64,000 nt of DNA from Fusicatenibacter saccharivorans (GCF_027667425.1 NZ_JAQEGR010000005.1:1-64000), one strand, 5' to 3'. Positions 24,904-34,907 are shown, counted from the first letter of the stretch. The notes: generated by a model from the letters alone, not told the origin. Made by a program: numbers and translations.

Positions 24904-27900
24904 ATGATGAAGAAAATGAAGGACTATCTTCGGAAAGTCACTGCCGGATTACTGCTGGTAGCAATGAGTAGCGGTTCGGTTGGCGTAAATACCGTCAGCG
25001 CCGCAACAGATGATGACAACGATCCATCCACAACTACGGATATTATTCCGGAAGCAGTGGAACGTGGTACATTATCAATCCAGATTGATAATGCCGGCGG
25101 AAGTATTGTAGTCACAACACAGAGTAGTGATGGAAAAGAAAATACGCAGACAATCCGAAAAGAGAACGACAAAACAACAATTACCGATGCAAACGGCAAT
25201 GTGACGACTGCAGAACCGGAAAATAGTTATGATCTTGTCCTTGAAGCCGATAAAGGTACTGTTGTTAAAACCAAAGTCACGAGCGATGACGGAAATTATA
25301 TCGCAACGTATCGAGTAACTACAGATGCAGGAGCAGATGATGTTGATCTGCCGGAAAAAACACAGGAGTATTCAAATGATATTGCTGTGGAAGGAGACAA
25401 GATTCTTGAAATCGCATTCCAGAGGAGTGCGGATAATGAATCTGCGTCGAATGCGGCAGGCGAAGTAACATCGAATCCTTCGGAAAATGCAGCAGAGACA
25501 ACGGATACGGTTGATAATTCAATTTTATCCACCGACCCAGGTGCCGACGAGCCTGCGGCTGGTCCAGAAGCCTATAAACTTCCGGATGTATCCGAAATTG
25601 CACTGTTTGATCTGTCAAGATCCAGAGCTGAAAGCAAAGAAGTAACAATCAGCACAATGGGATTTGCACATTACGGTGGTAGATCGGTTCCGATTTTTAT
25701 CATCGATAATAAGAGAGCTTTCTGTATGCAGCAGGAAAAACATACGCCGGATCATAATGGATATACCAACTCCGGTGTTGCTAATCCATTTGATAACAAC
25801 CTTGCCCGTACAGTTCTCTACTATGGAGAGAGCGGTCAGGGATTCAGCAAAGGTCCTCTTGCTGGTATGGGACAGGAAGAAGCCATTATTCGAACTACAT
25901 TTGCGCTGAACTATGCGTACAATGGAAATGAGCAGCTGTCTGGCGAAGAGGGAAAACAGAATGGTATTGATCTTGCAAAGCCTATTCTCGATTTTGCAAA
26001 AGCACATTTGATCGAAAGTACGGAAGTTGCGTTCAGTAAAACAAAGGCTACTGCTTACATCGATTCTACCGATGGTAAACAGCGTACACCGGATATTACT
26101 CTGAATGCGAATGATATGAACAGCGTAACAATGAAAATTCCGCAGGGTGTATACATCCATCTGTATTCTCCCGACAGAGAGTACACGAATCAGAATGTTA
26201 CCATCAATGGTGGACAGAAATTTTTCTTGTTTGCGAAGGCCGGCACGAATCCGGGAAAAACCTATTCCACCGGAGAGCTTGGCGCATCCATGAATGATTC
26301 TCAGGCAATGATCGTTGATACTGGAGATGACTCCGTACAGCATACAACCTATATCCAGATGTTCCCGAATACTTCCTCTACATCGCTGACTGTAACATGG
26401 CTGCAGCAGGGCGAAGCAAAGGTAATCAAAAAATCTGCCAATGAATCCCTGACGAATGGTAATAGCTGCTATTCCTTAGAGGGTGCTGAATTTGCACTGA
26501 TCGATTCAAATGGAAAACAGGTGGCAACAGCAAAAACAAATGCAAAAGGTGTTGCCGATTTTGGCAAGGTTGATGCTGGAACATACAAAGTCAAAGAAAT
26601 TTCTGCTCCAGAGGGCTTTGAACTTAATACAGAAATGCCTTCTATTAAAGTAGAACCAGAAAAGACAGCAGAAGTTACCATGACAGATGAACCGTTAAAT
26701 GACCCAGCAGTTATTACGATCAATAAAGTCGATTCTGAAGGAAATAAGGATACTTCTAAAGATCTTTCCGGTACAGAGTTTACAGTAAAATATTACAATA
26801 AGATCTATGAAAAAGAGTCTGATCTTCCTGAAAAAGCGACCAAAACATGGGTTATCAAAGCCATCAAGAGAACGGTTGGAGGCAAAGACATTTACCGCGC
26901 GCAGTTAAGTGAAACATGCAAAGTAAAAGGCGATGACTTCTATCTCGATGCCAATGGCAGCCCAATTTTACCGTTAGGAACAATTACTATTGAAGAAACC
27001 AGTGCTGTCAAAGGCTACAACAAAGACAATAATTTCACCAATGGCGATGTTTCGGTAAAAGGTAAATTTTTCGGTACTATTCAGAAAAAAGGTGATGCAG
27101 TTGTACTGCATTATGGTGATACCGTGATTGCAGAGGATGGATTTACTGCTTCGGATAACATCATTCGTGGAGATCTTCATTTCTATAAGATCGATGATGA
27201 TGGAAGTGCAATGGCAAACATTCCATTCCTGATCACCAATAATGAAACCAAGGAATCCCACGTTGTCCTTTCCAATAAGGATGGTGTTGTAGATACCTCA
27301 GAAATCGCACATACAACCAATACCAATGGCCTTGATAAATATCAGGACGGAAAGAAGATTACCGATGAATCGAAACTTTCCGGCCAGTATGGAACATGGT
27401 TTGGTGATGGAACCGTAAATAAAGACCGTGGCGCACTGCAGTATGGAACTTATTCCATCCGTGAGCTTGCCTGCAAGGGAAATTATGGAAAAGATCTGAT
27501 CGAGACTACAGTAACCGTAGATTCCGAGAAGACCAATGCAAGCTTAAACCCGCAGGTCAACCATACAATTGTCCTTAAAACAACCGCAAAAGACACAACC
27601 ACAGGAACCCACAGTGTTCCAGTTGGTGAAAAGGCTACCGTAGTTGATACAGTTAAATACAGTGGTCTGAAGGTTGGACGTACTTATACGTTAAAAGGAC
27701 AGCTGGTCAGAAAAGATGACAGAAGCGTAATTGCCACCGGAGAGCAGACTTTTACTGCTGAAAAATCAAGTGGCACTGTGAATATCACCTTCAGCTTTGA
27801 GAGTTCGAAACTGAAAGGAAAATCTCTGGTTGCGTTTGAGCATCTGTATTGGGATGGCATTGAAGTCCAGGCCCATGAAGATATCAACGATACCGACCAG

Positions 27901-30900
27901 ACCGTTACGATTCCGAGTCTGAAAACTGTTGCCAAGGATGATGCAACGGCCGATCAGAGTGGTGTACGCAGCAAAAATGACAAGATTACCGATACTGTTT
28001 CCTATACAGGATTAGCCTATGACAAGGAATATGTTGTAAGAGGAACGCTTGTAAATCAGTCCACCGGAAAAGCATTAACCGGAGCAGATGGAAAAGCAAT
28101 TACTGCGTCTAAGAACTTCCACGTACACAGCAAGGAAGGATCTGGTTCTGTCGATGTTACTTTCAACTGGGATTCATCTGACTTTGAGGGAACCGCGGTT
28201 ATCACACAGACAATGTACCTTGTCAATGACGATAAGAGCGAAACCAAAGTAGCAGAAGCAACCGATCTGTCTGATGCAAACGAAATGGTATATTATCCGT
28301 CCATCCGCACGAATGCAGCAGATAGTCAAACAAAGGACCATGTAGGACTTGTTGGACAGACTACGATCATTGATCATGTAACATATAAAAATCTGATCCC
28401 AGGCAAAGAGTATACGGTTTCCGGAAAACTCATGGATAAAGACACCGGAAGGGCGTTACTCGTAAACGGAAAAGAAATCACAGCAACAACAACCTTCAAG
28501 CCAACCGCCAAAGACGGTACGGTAGATCTGACCTATAAGCTGGATGCTTCTGTGCTGGAAGATAAAACGGTAGTTGTTTTTGAAGATCTGATTCACAATA
28601 AGATCAATGTAACATCCCATGCGGATATTAATGATGAGGAACAGTCTGTTCATTATCCTAAAGTCCGCACCACTGCAAAGGATCACAGCACAAAAGATGA
28701 TGTAGGAACCTCATCCAAAGAAGCACGCCTTGTTGATACTGTATCTTACAGCAATTTGATTGTTGGACAGAAGTACACGATCAAAGGTACCTTGATGGAT
28801 AAAGAAACCGGAAAAGCCATTGAGCAGAATGGAAAGGCCGTAACAGCCGAAACAAGTTTTACAGCTACGGCAGCCCAAGGAAGCGTTGATCTTACATTTG
28901 TATATGACAGCAGCGTGCTGGAAGGAAAAACAACGGTTGCGTATGAAAAACTGTATCATAATGAAAAAGATGTTGCTCGTCACGAGGATATCAATGATGC
29001 AGGCCAGACTGTACAGATTCCGAAGATTCAGACAACAGCTACAAGTGTTGAAACTGGAGATCAGGTAGGAACTATCGGTAAAGAAGTACAGATTACCGAT
29101 GTTGTATCCTATAAAAATCTGGTAGTAGGTAAAGAATACACCATTTCTGGAAAAGCAATGATTAAACCATCTGGATCGGAGCAGGCAGTTCCTGCAAAAG
29201 ACAAAGATGGCAAAGATGTTGTTCAGAGTGTTACCTTTAAGGCAACAAAAGCGAACGGCGAAGTATCCTTAACCTTTACCTTAGATTCAAGTAATCTGAA
29301 AAACCGCACAGTTGTTATCTTTGAAGAGCTGCTCCATAACGGAGTCACCGTTACCACACACGCAGATATCAACGATGATAAGCAGAGCGTTTACTTCCCA
29401 GAGATCCGTACGAACGCAGTCGATAAACAGACGAACGATGGTGTCGGAACCGTCGGAAAGACAACGATTATCGACCACGTATCCTACAAGAATCTGGTAG
29501 TAGGAAAGCGTTATACCATTTCCGGCGTACTTATGGATAAAGACACCGGCAAACCGCTTGTTGCGAGCGGCAAACAAATCGCAGCGTCTGCAGAATTTGT
29601 GGCAGAGACAAAAGATGGAACGATTGACCTTGTATACAAGCTGGATGCTTCTGATTTAGCTGGGGCAACTACCGTTGTATATGAGAATCTGTACCATAAC
29701 AAGAAAAATGTAACATCCCATGCGGATATTAACGATGAAGAGCAGACAATCCACTACCCGAAGATCGGTACGACTGCTTCTGATGGTTCTACCAAGGATC
29801 ACGTTGGAACATCCGCAAAAGATGGCCGTTTTGTGGATACGGTTAAATACGAAAACCTTATTATCGGAAAGAGCTATACCGTAAAAGGTACTCTGATGGA
29901 TAAGGATACCGGAAAAGCCATTACCCAGAATGGAAAAGAAATCACCTCAGAAATGACCTTTACAGCAACCAAAACTTCGGGAACAGTTAATCTGTTATTT
30001 AACTACGACAGCAATGCGCTGGAAGGAAAAACAACCGTAGCATTTGAGAAACTGTTCCATAACGATATTGACGTTGCACGGCATGAAGATATTTCAGACG
30101 AAAATCAGAGTGTCCATATTCCGAAAATCCATACAACCGCAACCGATGCGTCCACAAACGATAAAGAAGGCGTAATTGGCAGCACAGTAACCATTAAAGA
30201 TGTAGTCCGCTATGAGAATTTAATTCCGGGCAAAGAATACACTGTAAAAGGAAGCGCAATGGTTAATCCGGGTGCATCCTATCAGTATGGTTTCCGCGCT
30301 GAATATGACGGCCTCACCGTTGGAAAGACATATCAGGTAACGGGAACTGCAGTTGATGCAGACGGAAATGATATTCCGGAATTACGTTATTCTGGTACAT
30401 TAACGCCAACAGAAGCATCTGGAACTGTTATTGCAACTATTAACTCTTCTGAAACTCTGAAAGATGCGAATCCGGTATTTACCTTTGTAATTTCCAGTGG
30501 CAGCGAGAAATACACCTATACAGCATCTGAAATGTCGGCTACTGGTGCAATCAGTGGCATCAGAATGGCAACCGATGCAGAAGGAAACAATGTCACTTCC
30601 GAAAAAACATTCGTTCCGGAAAAAGCAGACGGCGAAGTAACACTTGAATTTGTCCTGGATTCTACCCAGTTACAGGGAAATGATGTCGTTATTTTTGAGG
30701 ATCTGTATCACAATGGCGTAAAGGTAACATCTCATGCAGATATGAAAGATGATGGACAGACTGTGCATTATCCGGAGATCCATACCACAAATGTAGATCA
30801 GACAACCGATGATCATCAGGGAGCCGTATCTGGACAGACAACACTTGTTGATACCGTACAGTACCGTAACCTGATCGTTGGCCATGAGTATACCGTAACC

Positions 30901-32535
30901 GGAAAGCTGATGAAGAAAGTTCCTGTAAAGAATGAGGACGAATCGAATGATTCCAATCAGGATGCAGAAACCCCAGATGTTCCGGATGATTCCGAACAGC
31001 CTGCAGATGAAGTCACCTATACGGAAGAACCTGTGCTGGTTAACGGAAAAGAGGTTACGGCATCTACAACCTTTACAGCAGAAACCAAAGATGGTTCTGT
31101 TGATGTAGTCTTTGTCTTTGATGCAGAATCCGTAGCAGGCGAAACTGTAGTTGCATTTGAAGATCTTTCTTATAAAGGTATTCAGCTGACAACACATGCA
31201 GATATTAACGATGAAAATCAGACCGTATATCTGCCGGATATCCATACATCAGCAGTCGATGCTGAAACGGGTATCAAGAACTCTTACCGCGATGGACATA
31301 TCACAATCACAGATACTGTAACCTACGAGAATCTGATCCCGGGAAATACATATGTATTGAAAGGATCACTGCAGGAAAAAGTAGAAGAAGATGGTGAGAT
31401 CACCTACAAAGCGGTAGAAGCAAAAATGATCACATCTGAAAATGACGAAGAAACGGTAGCTGATGAAGCCACTCCTGTAACTGGACAAACCACATTTGTC
31501 CCAGAGGCAGCGAACGGAACAGTTGACGTTATCTTTACCTTTGATGGAACCGAACTGGAAGATGTTGAACACACTTATGTTGCGTTCGAGGATTTATATT
31601 ATCAGAAGGGTGATGATGAAATCATCGTTCGTGAGCATAAAGATATCAATGACGCAGAGCAGACCGTGTATGTTCCGCATATCCAGACTGAAGTACAGGA
31701 TACGGAAAGCAAGAGCCATAATGCTCTCGCAGACGAAAAAGTTACTCTCGAAGACACAGTTTCTTACGAGGGACTGATTCCGGGTAAAGAATATACCATG
31801 ACGGGAACCCTGATGGACAAAAAAACAGGAAAAGCACTTCTTGTCAACGACAAAGAGGTTACTGCTGAAACCAAATTTGTTCCAGAAAAAGCTGATGGAA
31901 CCGTTGTTGTTACCTTTACCTTTGACGCAACCGGACTGGAAGGAAAAACTCTGGTAGCATTCGAAACCTGTACCTATGAAGGAAAGAATGTGGCTGTTCA
32001 TGCTGACATCAATGATGAGAAGCAGACAATCTATGTTCCGGAACTTCATACAACCGCAACGGATAAGGCAGATGGCGATAAGCAGCTCACCTCCAAAGGA
32101 ACTCTTACCGTAGTAGACAAGATCGCTTATAAAAATTTGATTCCTGGCCAGAAATATACTGTAACAGGTGTATTAATGGACAAGGCGACTAAATCAGCTC
32201 TTGTTATTGGCGGAAAAGAAGTTACAGCAACAAAGACATTTGTCCCGAATAAAGCAGATGGAACCGTTGAAATTGAATTTACTTTCAAAGGAGACGGTCT
32301 TGAAAGCAAAACTCTGGTAGCGTTTGAGACAATCTCGACCAATGACAGTCCTGTTGGCGAGCATAAGGATATTAATGATACGGATCAGACCGTAACATTA
32401 ACCCCGCCGCCGATTCCGGCTGTTCAGACAGGTGATACCAATACTATGCCGATTCTGGCAGTGGTTACGGCTGTACTTGTAGTTCTTGGAGCAGGCCTCT
32501 TTATTGCAACAAGAAAGAAAAAAAATAAGAAATAA
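24904..32535 (+). CDS. Giant VaFE-repeat (T-Q ester) cell-wall-anchored adhesin
   Basis: A 2543-aa protein. The start at 24904 has AGGAG 8 nt upstream. Signal peptide 1-35; then an acidic linker; then a thioester-domain-like region with Cys274 (AFCMQQEKH), although the partner segment reads TTFA (331-334) where TQxA is usual. Two or three Cna-B/SpaA-type domains follow (about 515-890). Twelve tandem domains of about 110-150 aa run from about residue 890 to 2500, each with an (I/L/V)xT start strand, '(V/A)FE' and a closing NDxxQ(T/S)V. This is the VaFE family, in which Thr and Gln form an internal ester bond. Domain 2 has lost the Gln (NEMV) and the FE. The end is VQTGDTNTMP, a hydrophobic helix and RKKKNKK, a sortase signal. 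Role: a long, cross-linked surface fibre. Confidence 0.9.
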   Translation: MMKKMKDYLRKVTAGLLLVAMSSGSVGVNTVSAATDDDNDPSTTTDIIPEAVERGTLSIQIDNAGGSIVVTTQSSDGKENTQTIRKENDKTTITDANGNVTTAEPENSYDLVLEADKGTVVKTKVTSDDGNYIATYRVTTDAGADDVDLPEKTQEYSNDIAVEGDKILEIAFQRSADNESASNAAGEVTSNPSENAAETTDTVDNSILSTDPGADEPAAGPEAYKLPDVSEIALFDLSRSRAESKEVTISTMGFAHYGGRSVPIFIIDNKRAFCMQQEKHTPDHNGYTNSGVANPFDNNLARTVLYYGESGQGFSKGPLAGMGQEEAIIRTTFALNYAYNGNEQLSGEEGKQNGIDLAKPILDFAKAHLIESTEVAFSKTKATAYIDSTDGKQRTPDITLNANDMNSVTMKIPQGVYIHLYSPDREYTNQNVTINGGQKFFLFAKAGTNPGKTYSTGELGASMNDSQAMIVDTGDDSVQHTTYIQMFPNTSSTSLTVTWLQQGEAKVIKKSANESLTNGNSCYSLEGAEFALIDSNGKQVATAKTNAKGVADFGKVDAGTYKVKEISAPEGFELNTEMPSIKVEPEKTAEVTMTDEPLNDPAVITINKVDSEGNKDTSKDLSGTEFTVKYYNKIYEKESDLPEKATKTWVIKAIKRTVGGKDIYRAQLSETCKVKGDDFYLDANGSPILPLGTITIEETSAVKGYNKDNNFTNGDVSVKGKFFGTIQKKGDAVVLHYGDTVIAEDGFTASDNIIRGDLHFYKIDDDGSAMANIPFLITNNETKESHVVLSNKDGVVDTSEIAHTTNTNGLDKYQDGKKITDESKLSGQYGTWFGDGTVNKDRGALQYGTYSIRELACKGNYGKDLIETTVTVDSEKTNASLNPQVNHTIVLKTTAKDTTTGTHSVPVGEKATVVDTVKYSGLKVGRTYTLKGQLVRKDDRSVIATGEQTFTAEKSSGTVNITFSFESSKLKGKSLVAFEHLYWDGIEVQAHEDINDTDQTVTIPSLKTVAKDDATADQSGVRSKNDKITDTVSYTGLAYDKEYVVRGTLVNQSTGKALTGADGKAITASKNFHVHSKEGSGSVDVTFNWDSSDFEGTAVITQTMYLVNDDKSETKVAEATDLSDANEMVYYPSIRTNAADSQTKDHVGLVGQTTIIDHVTYKNLIPGKEYTVSGKLMDKDTGRALLVNGKEITATTTFKPTAKDGTVDLTYKLDASVLEDKTVVVFEDLIHNKINVTSHADINDEEQSVHYPKVRTTAKDHSTKDDVGTSSKEARLVDTVSYSNLIVGQKYTIKGTLMDKETGKAIEQNGKAVTAETSFTATAAQGSVDLTFVYDSSVLEGKTTVAYEKLYHNEKDVARHEDINDAGQTVQIPKIQTTATSVETGDQVGTIGKEVQITDVVSYKNLVVGKEYTISGKAMIKPSGSEQAVPAKDKDGKDVVQSVTFKATKANGEVSLTFTLDSSNLKNRTVVIFEELLHNGVTVTTHADINDDKQSVYFPEIRTNAVDKQTNDGVGTVGKTTIIDHVSYKNLVVGKRYTISGVLMDKDTGKPLVASGKQIAASAEFVAETKDGTIDLVYKLDASDLAGATTVVYENLYHNKKNVTSHADINDEEQTIHYPKIGTTASDGSTKDHVGTSAKDGRFVDTVKYENLIIGKSYTVKGTLMDKDTGKAITQNGKEITSEMTFTATKTSGTVNLLFNYDSNALEGKTTVAFEKLFHNDIDVARHEDISDENQSVHIPKIHTTATDASTNDKEGVIGSTVTIKDVVRYENLIPGKEYTVKGSAMVNPGASYQYGFRAEYDGLTVGKTYQVTGTAVDADGNDIPELRYSGTLTPTEASGTVIATINSSETLKDANPVFTFVISSGSEKYTYTASEMSATGAISGIRMATDAEGNNVTSEKTFVPEKADGEVTLEFVLDSTQLQGNDVVIFEDLYHNGVKVTSHADMKDDGQTVHYPEIHTTNVDQTTDDHQGAVSGQTTLVDTVQYRNLIVGHEYTVTGKLMKKVPVKNEDESNDSNQDAETPDVPDDSEQPADEVTYTEEPVLVNGKEVTASTTFTAETKDGSVDVVFVFDAESVAGETVVAFEDLSYKGIQLTTHADINDENQTVYLPDIHTSAVDAETGIKNSYRDGHITITDTVTYENLIPGNTYVLKGSLQEKVEEDGEITYKAVEAKMITSENDEETVADEATPVTGQTTFVPEAANGTVDVIFTFDGTELEDVEHTYVAFEDLYYQKGDDEIIVREHKDINDAEQTVYVPHIQTEVQDTESKSHNALADEKVTLEDTVSYEGLIPGKEYTMTGTLMDKKTGKALLVNDKEVTAETKFVPEKADGTVVVTFTFDATGLEGKTLVAFETCTYEGKNVAVHADINDEKQTIYVPELHTTATDKADGDKQLTSKGTLTVVDKIAYKNLIPGQKYTVTGVLMDKATKSALVIGGKEVTATKTFVPNKADGTVEIEFTFKGDGLESKTLVAFETISTNDSPVGEHKDINDTDQTVTLTPPPIPAVQTGDTNTMPILAVVTAVLVVLGAGLFIATRKKKNKK

Positions 32536-32543
32536 TTTTCAAG

Positions 32544-32575
32544 CCCTCCGGTAATTCAAAAACCGGAGGGTTTTT
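32544..32575 (+). terminator. Terminator after the VaFE adhesin
   Basis: CCCTCCGGT / ACCGGAGGG stem and five Ts. Confidence 0.85.
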
Positions 32576-32584
32576 CAATTTGTT

Positions 32585-32597
32585 TTTACAATACTAT
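32585..32597 (+). promoter_or_regulatory. Box-less AATACTAT promoter for the HD-GYP gene
   Basis: TTTTACAATACTAT lies immediately downstream of the terminator and about 20 nt before the start codon. Confidence 0.5.
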
Positions 32598-32615
32598 AAG
32601 CAGGAGGGAAAAATC

Positions 32616-33116
32616 ATGAATTCAGGACTTTGCGAACATTGTCTCCGTGTGGCCTATTTAGTTACAGATATGACCATATTGTTAGGCATGGACGAAAAGG
32701 CGACTATGGATGTCCAGTTGGCAGCAATTTATCATGATATTGGAAAAACTCAAATTCCAGAGCAGGTCCTAAATAAGCCCGGAAAATTAACTCCGGGGGA
32801 ATACTTCATCATGAAGTTGCATGCTGAAATTGGATACCGTATGATTCAGTGCCATACTTCACCGGAAACCGCCCAAATGGTCCTATACCACCATGAAGAT
32901 TACGATGGCGGCGGATATTTTGGATTGCAGGGAAATGATATCCCCTATGGAGCCAGAATTCTTCGGATCTGTGATGTATATGATGCTTTGACATCATTCA
33001 GATGCTATAGAGAGCCCTGCAGCCCTGAAAAGGCGCTTCAATACCTCAAAAATAACGCTGGAACAAAGTTTGATCCTAAATTGACCGAGGTATTTGCGCG
33101 GTTAAAGCCCAACTGA
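32616..33116 (+). CDS. Stand-alone HD-GYP domain protein (c-di-GMP phosphodiesterase type)
   Basis: A 166-aa protein that is only the HD-GYP domain. Metal motifs: the early His (CEHCLRVA), HD at 40-41 in YHDIGKTQIP, KPGKLT, HHE at 92-94, and ARILRICDVYDALTS. The signature reads GYF (100-102) instead of GYP. The family cleaves cyclic di-GMP to pGpG or GMP; with every metal ligand present it is probably active, though the altered GYP may change binding. It lies between two matrix or adhesin units, suggesting second-messenger control of adhesion. GGAGGG precedes the ATG. Confidence 0.85.
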   Translation: MNSGLCEHCLRVAYLVTDMTILLGMDEKATMDVQLAAIYHDIGKTQIPEQVLNKPGKLTPGEYFIMKLHAEIGYRMIQCHTSPETAQMVLYHHEDYDGGGYFGLQGNDIPYGARILRICDVYDALTSFRCYREPCSPEKALQYLKNNAGTKFDPKLTEVFARLKPN

Positions 33117-33142
33117 AAAAAACGAAGCTTTTTTTCAGTTGG
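33109..33142 (+). terminator. Terminator overlapping the HD-GYP stop codon
   Basis: CCAACTGAAAAA / TTTTTTCAGTTGG stem. It ends directly in the next promoter's GGATTTACAATACTATAT (AATACTAT at 33149-33156). Confidence 0.75.
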
Positions 33143-33148
33143 ATTTAC

Positions 33149-33156
33149 AATACTAT
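33149..33156 (+). promoter_or_regulatory. Box-less AATACTAT promoter for the SipW/TasA operon
   Basis: GGATTTACAATACTATATATGG, nearly identical to the VaFE adhesin promoter at 24801-24820. Confidence 0.55.
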
Positions 33157-33212
33157 ATATGGAAGAAGAAAAGCCGTAGCATTCTTTTACGTGCTGAACT
33201 CAAAGTCGCCTT

Positions 33213-33419
33213 ATGGAACCAATTGTGTTTTATGACTTTAAGCCAGATACAGAAGATCCGAATAATAAAATAGTGATTAAAAAGGCAGATTTTGAAAAAC
33301 TTCTGAATAAAACATATGCCGCGGGTTATCAGGACGGATTAAAAGAGCCAAGACCAGCACAAGTCTGGATGACCAGCAAAAGAGGTTTTGACACGGAACC
33401 TAAAGTTTTAAGTATATGA
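33213..33419 (+). CDS. Small first gene of the SipW/TasA operon
   Basis: A 68-aa acidic protein without signal peptide (contains KADFEKLLNKTYAAGYQDGL, a short helical 'AGYxDG' motif). The ribosome-binding site is poor. It ends one base into the next ATG-containing segment and is in line with sipW. No family recognised. Confidence 0.55.
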   Translation: MEPIVFYDFKPDTEDPNNKIVIKKADFEKLLNKTYAAGYQDGLKEPRPAQVWMTSKRGFDTEPKVLSI

Positions 33420-33439
33420 AAAGCAAAGGAGATTTTGTA

Positions 33440-33952
33440 ATGAAGAGTTTTTCGAAAGCCTTTGGAAGGATCGTCTTGATCTTAACTGTTGTAATTGCTC
33501 TTGTGGCTTCTGTCTTTGTCGTCCCGAAATTGTTTGGGATAAATCCTTATGTTGTTCTATCGGGATCTATGGAGCCACAAATACATACAGGCGCAATTGC
33601 TTTTGTGAATACGAAAGATACTGCAGTTAAGGTAGGAGATGTAGTAACGTATCGGCTGGCTAATGATGAGCTGGTTACACACCGTATCATCAAAAAAGAT
33701 CAGTCTGAATATACCTTTCAGGGCGATGCAAACGATAATCCAGATGCTCATACAGTTACACAGGATCAAATTGTTGGAAAGTATCTTTTCAGCATTCCAA
33801 AAGTTGGATTTCTAATTTCAGCTTTGGGCAAAAAAGGGATGCCTGTGATAATTGCATGGATTATCATTCTGAACATAATGAGCCTTATTCTGGAGAGTAC
33901 CTGTTCTTCAGGAGATAAGAAAAAGACAGCAGAGCCTCAAAATGAGGATTGA
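33440..33952 (+). CDS. sipW: SipW-type (ER-type) signal peptidase I
   Basis: A 170-aa membrane protease. The start at 33440 has AAAGGAG upstream. One N-terminal helix (11-30), then catalytic Ser43 in VVLSGSMEP, then LVTHRI with His81 where bacterial SPase I has Lys: the hallmark of the archaeal/ER-type SipW family. The GDANDNPD motif (95-102) and a C-terminal helix (MPVIIAWIIILNIMSLI) complete it. SipW enzymes process TasA/camelysin-type precursors; two such precursors (34020, 40104) lie downstream in the same operon. Confidence 0.92.
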   Translation: MKSFSKAFGRIVLILTVVIALVASVFVVPKLFGINPYVVLSGSMEPQIHTGAIAFVNTKDTAVKVGDVVTYRLANDELVTHRIIKKDQSEYTFQGDANDNPDAHTVTQDQIVGKYLFSIPKVGFLISALGKKGMPVIIAWIIILNIMSLILESTCSSGDKKKTAEPQNED

Positions 33953-34019
33953 AATAAAAAAATTTAGAGAGGAGAGCGTATCCTTATCTGCTGTAATAAA
34001 GGATATGCGAAAAAGAGAA

Positions 34020-34859
34020 ATGAATAAGAAAAAAGCATTAACAACAATGGCTGCATGTGGACTTGTAGCAGCACTTGGTGTAGGAGGCACAATGGCTTAC
34101 CTGACCGATTCTGAGCAGACTACCAACACTTTCACCATCGGCAAAGTAAAAATCGATGTGCAGGAGCCGGGTTGGGATACAACCGATAAAAACAACAACA
34201 ATATCCCGGATAAAGCCGAGGATGTTGTTCCAAATCAGGAACTGGCAAAGAACCCGCTGATCGAAAACACCGGATCGAACAGCGCAGTAGTATTCCTCAA
34301 AGTTACCGTTCCGACCAAATATGTTACCCAGGTTGCTGATGACGGCACTGTAAGCAAAGACGGCCGTAAGAGCCAGGAGATCTTCTACTTCAAAGATGTT
34401 GCTGATGCTCAGAATCAGGAAAGAAACAACTTCGATGCGAACTGGCAGGAACTGGTTGACGAAGAGGTTCAGGATACCGGCGCAACAGCTTCGAAAGACG
34501 GTGTTCGTACTTATGTCTTTGGTTATAAAACCAAACTGCTGAAAGGACAGAAGACATCTTCTCTGTTCGATAAGATCCAGATGAAAAACGTCATCGAGGA
34601 CGAAATTCTTCCGGATTCCGCAAACGACATCAAGGTTGAAGGCTTTGCAATCCAGTCCGAGGAGATCCTGGACAAGACCGGAAAAGATCTGACCGATGAG
34701 CTGACCACAGCAAATCTGAAGACCATCTACGACATCTTCATCAAACAGGGAACAAGCTACGATGCAGCTCACGGTACGACTACCGGACATGACTACAGCG
34801 GCAACGAAAAAGACGCGAACACCAACAACAGCAAAGATGTTCATGGCAACAATCGCTAA
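34020..34859 (+). CDS. TasA/camelysin-type secreted matrix protein
   Basis: A 279-aa protein. It has the SipW-dependent type signal: KKK start, hydrophobic core, then GGTMAYLTDSEQTTNTF, the family's A-[YF]-[LF]-T-D motif. The mature part is a beta-sandwich-like domain (IGKVKIDVQEPGW start; VPNQELAKNPLIENTGSNSA is the TasA-like loop) with an acidic, Asn-rich tail. TasA proteins form extracellular fibres in Bacillus biofilms. The ATG at 34020 is chosen to give a normal signal peptide; in-frame ATGs upstream (33942, 34004) exist. A terminator 50 nt downstream probably makes it more abundant than the later genes. Confidence 0.85.
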   Translation: MNKKKALTTMAACGLVAALGVGGTMAYLTDSEQTTNTFTIGKVKIDVQEPGWDTTDKNNNNIPDKAEDVVPNQELAKNPLIENTGSNSAVVFLKVTVPTKYVTQVADDGTVSKDGRKSQEIFYFKDVADAQNQERNNFDANWQELVDEEVQDTGATASKDGVRTYVFGYKTKLLKGQKTSSLFDKIQMKNVIEDEILPDSANDIKVEGFAIQSEEILDKTGKDLTDELTTANLKTIYDIFIKQGTSYDAAHGTTTGHDYSGNEKDANTNNSKDVHGNNR

Positions 34860-34907
34860 TCAGCGGCGCGCCGCCTGCAATTTTGAAATAATTTTTTAAT
34901 TCCTCTC

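Noticed and set aside
28300..32403. Possible CRISPR-like array suggested by regularly spaced repeats
   Set aside because: The repeats are about 360-nt protein-coding VaFE domains in one frame, not short direct repeats with spacers. No CRISPR array or cas gene was found in the window.
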